Origin: Streptomyces violaceoruber
GTDB lineage: Bacteria > Actinomycetota > Actinomycetes > Streptomycetales > Streptomycetaceae
Length of the DNA: 64,000 bases
Direction: 5' to 3'
NCBI GenBank assembly: GCA_000720805.1
Contig: JODI01000042.1
Span: forward strand, 1-64,000
A program made the translations under genes and the position numbers. How positions within the stretch are numbered: position 1 is the stretch's first letter; each line of letters opens with the position of its first letter. The notes beneath the pieces are model-generated. The model did not search any database, was not told the DNA's origin, and was given only the letters and a program-made list of their open reading frames with translations. Of the stretch, positions 63,197-64,000 are shown piece after piece.

Positions 63197-64000
63197 ATGC
63201 AGTTCCAGCAGCTCCAGTACTTCGTCGCGGTCGCCGAGACCCGGCACTTCACCCGCGCCGCCGAACTGGTCCATGTCGCCCAGCCGTCCCTGTCGCAGCA
63301 GATCAAGGCGCTGGAGCGGGAGTTGGGCGCGGACCTGTTCCTGCGGGCGCGCGGCAACATCACACTCACCGACGCGGGTGAGGCCCTGCTGCCGCTGGCC
63401 CGGCGGATCCTCGCCGACGCGGACACGGCCCGGCACGAGGTGCTGGAGCTGGTGCAGCTGCGCAGCGGCCGGATCCGGCTGGGCGCGACGCCGAGCCTGT
63501 GCACGGGCTTGCTGCCGGATGTGCTGCGCGCCTTCCACGACCGCTATCCCGGCATCCGGCTGCTGATCGAGGAGGGCGGCTCGCACGATCTCGTACGGGA
63601 ACTCGCTCGCGGCGCCCTCGACCTGGCCCTCGTCGTCCTCCCGTTGCCCACGCCCTCCCCCGCGCTGACCACGGTGGAACTGCTGCGCGAGGACCTGGTC
63701 GTCGTCTCCTCCCCGGACGCCGCCAAGCCCGGCCGGGGCCGTCGCACGGTGCGGGTCGCCGACCTGGAGGGCGAGCGCCTGGTGATGTTCCGGCACGGCT
63801 ACGACCTGCGCGAGCTGACCGTGGCCGCCTGCCGCGCCGAGGGCTTCGAACCGGACTTCGCGGTGGAGGGCGGAGAGATGGACGCGGTGCTCGGTTTCGT
63901 ACGGGCGGGGCTGGGCGTGGCCGTCGTACCGCGCATGGTGGCCGCCCGGTCCGGGCGCGGGCTACGGGTCACACCGCTCGCCCGGCCCGGCCTGAACCGT
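63197..64000 (+). CDS. LysR-family regulator (3' end beyond the window)
   Basis: At least 268 residues. HTH at 1-60 (MQFQQLQYFVAVAETRHFTRAAELVHVAQPSLSQQ in parts) and substrate-binding domain (IRLGATPSLCTGLLPDVL). The gene is cut by the window end. It is divergent from sdhCAB; an inverted repeat ATGG-N12-CCAT (63155-63174) between them could be its binding site, so it may regulate sdh. Confidence 0.9.
   Translation, partial: MQFQQLQYFVAVAETRHFTRAAELVHVAQPSLSQQIKALERELGADLFLRARGNITLTDAGEALLPLARRILADADTARHEVLELVQLRSGRIRLGATPSLCTGLLPDVLRAFHDRYPGIRLLIEEGGSHDLVRELARGALDLALVVLPLPTPSPALTTVELLREDLVVVSSPDAAKPGRGRRTVRVADLEGERLVMFRHGYDLRELTVAACRAEGFEPDFAVEGGEMDAVLGFVRAGLGVAVVPRMVAARSGRGLRVTPLARPGLNR

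Overview
The window is high-GC DNA with the codon use, GTG starts, leaderless-looking promoters and gene families of a Streptomyces (or close relative) chromosome. The order egtABCD - dodecin - ornithine-lipid acyltransferases - sdhCAB - LysR, and the DUF6153/DUF305/CsoR-type copper genes, fit that genus. No rRNA, tRNA, CRISPR array or intact insertion sequence was seen.

1-11.6 kb: a sugar-uptake and glycan-degradation locus. A LacI regulator (5224-6270, -) sits upstream of a binding protein, two ABC permeases and a cytoplasmic GH63-like hydrolase. It is divergent from a very large secreted glycoside hydrolase (6696-10367). Three copies of CGAACCGGTTCG lie over the divergent promoters, so LacI very probably controls itself and the secreted enzyme. 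A serine hydrolase follows.

11.6-17.9 kb: a copper-tolerance island: DUF305 lipoprotein, two DUF6153 exported peptides and a multicopper oxidase on the - strand, facing copZ-copA on the + strand. CsoR-type inverted repeats (ATACCCC-N3-GGGGTAT) precede each transcription unit, and an identical box precedes a DUF4396 membrane protein at 39.2 kb. csoR itself is not in the window.

18.0-26.7 kb: an orphan complex I membrane arm, nuoA-X-nuoH-J-K-L-M-N, with overlapping genes. It has no NADH module, no NuoI and no normal NuoB/C/D. Gene X encodes a protein whose N-terminus looks like a cysteine-less NuoB and whose C-terminus looks like a degenerate NuoD. They are joined by a 163-residue array of about fifty x-x-His triplets. 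This is the most unusual object in the window.

26.7-41.3 kb: mixed accessory DNA. It holds a double-domain Lrp regulator divergent from a transporter-amidase-amino acid oxidase operon, a CDF metal exporter, a DUF3105 protein with a small exported partner, and a BlaI-type repressor. A NiCoT nickel/cobalt transporter follows with a convincing Nur box. Next come a dienelactone hydrolase, a GNAT remnant, a Met-rich DUF5134 protein and a deletion scar joining a beheaded TetR to a beheaded MFS pump. DUF4396 and a secreted GH43-like enzyme close the region.

41.5-64 kb: amidase, NfeD-like/flotillin pair, orphan PemK-like toxin, a repeat-rich gene-free stretch, a TIGR02452 macrodomain-like protein, the ergothioneine operon egtABCD (no egtE), and dodecin. 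A HAD phosphatase is preceded by a perfect 66-bp palindrome. Then come a pectate lyase, a thioredoxin-like [2Fe-2S] protein, a nucleotidyltransferase and an LLM flavoprotein. A TetR/EamA exporter pair has two shared operators. The end holds two acyltransferases likely for ornithine lipids, succinate dehydrogenase sdhCAB, and a LysR regulator cut by the window end.
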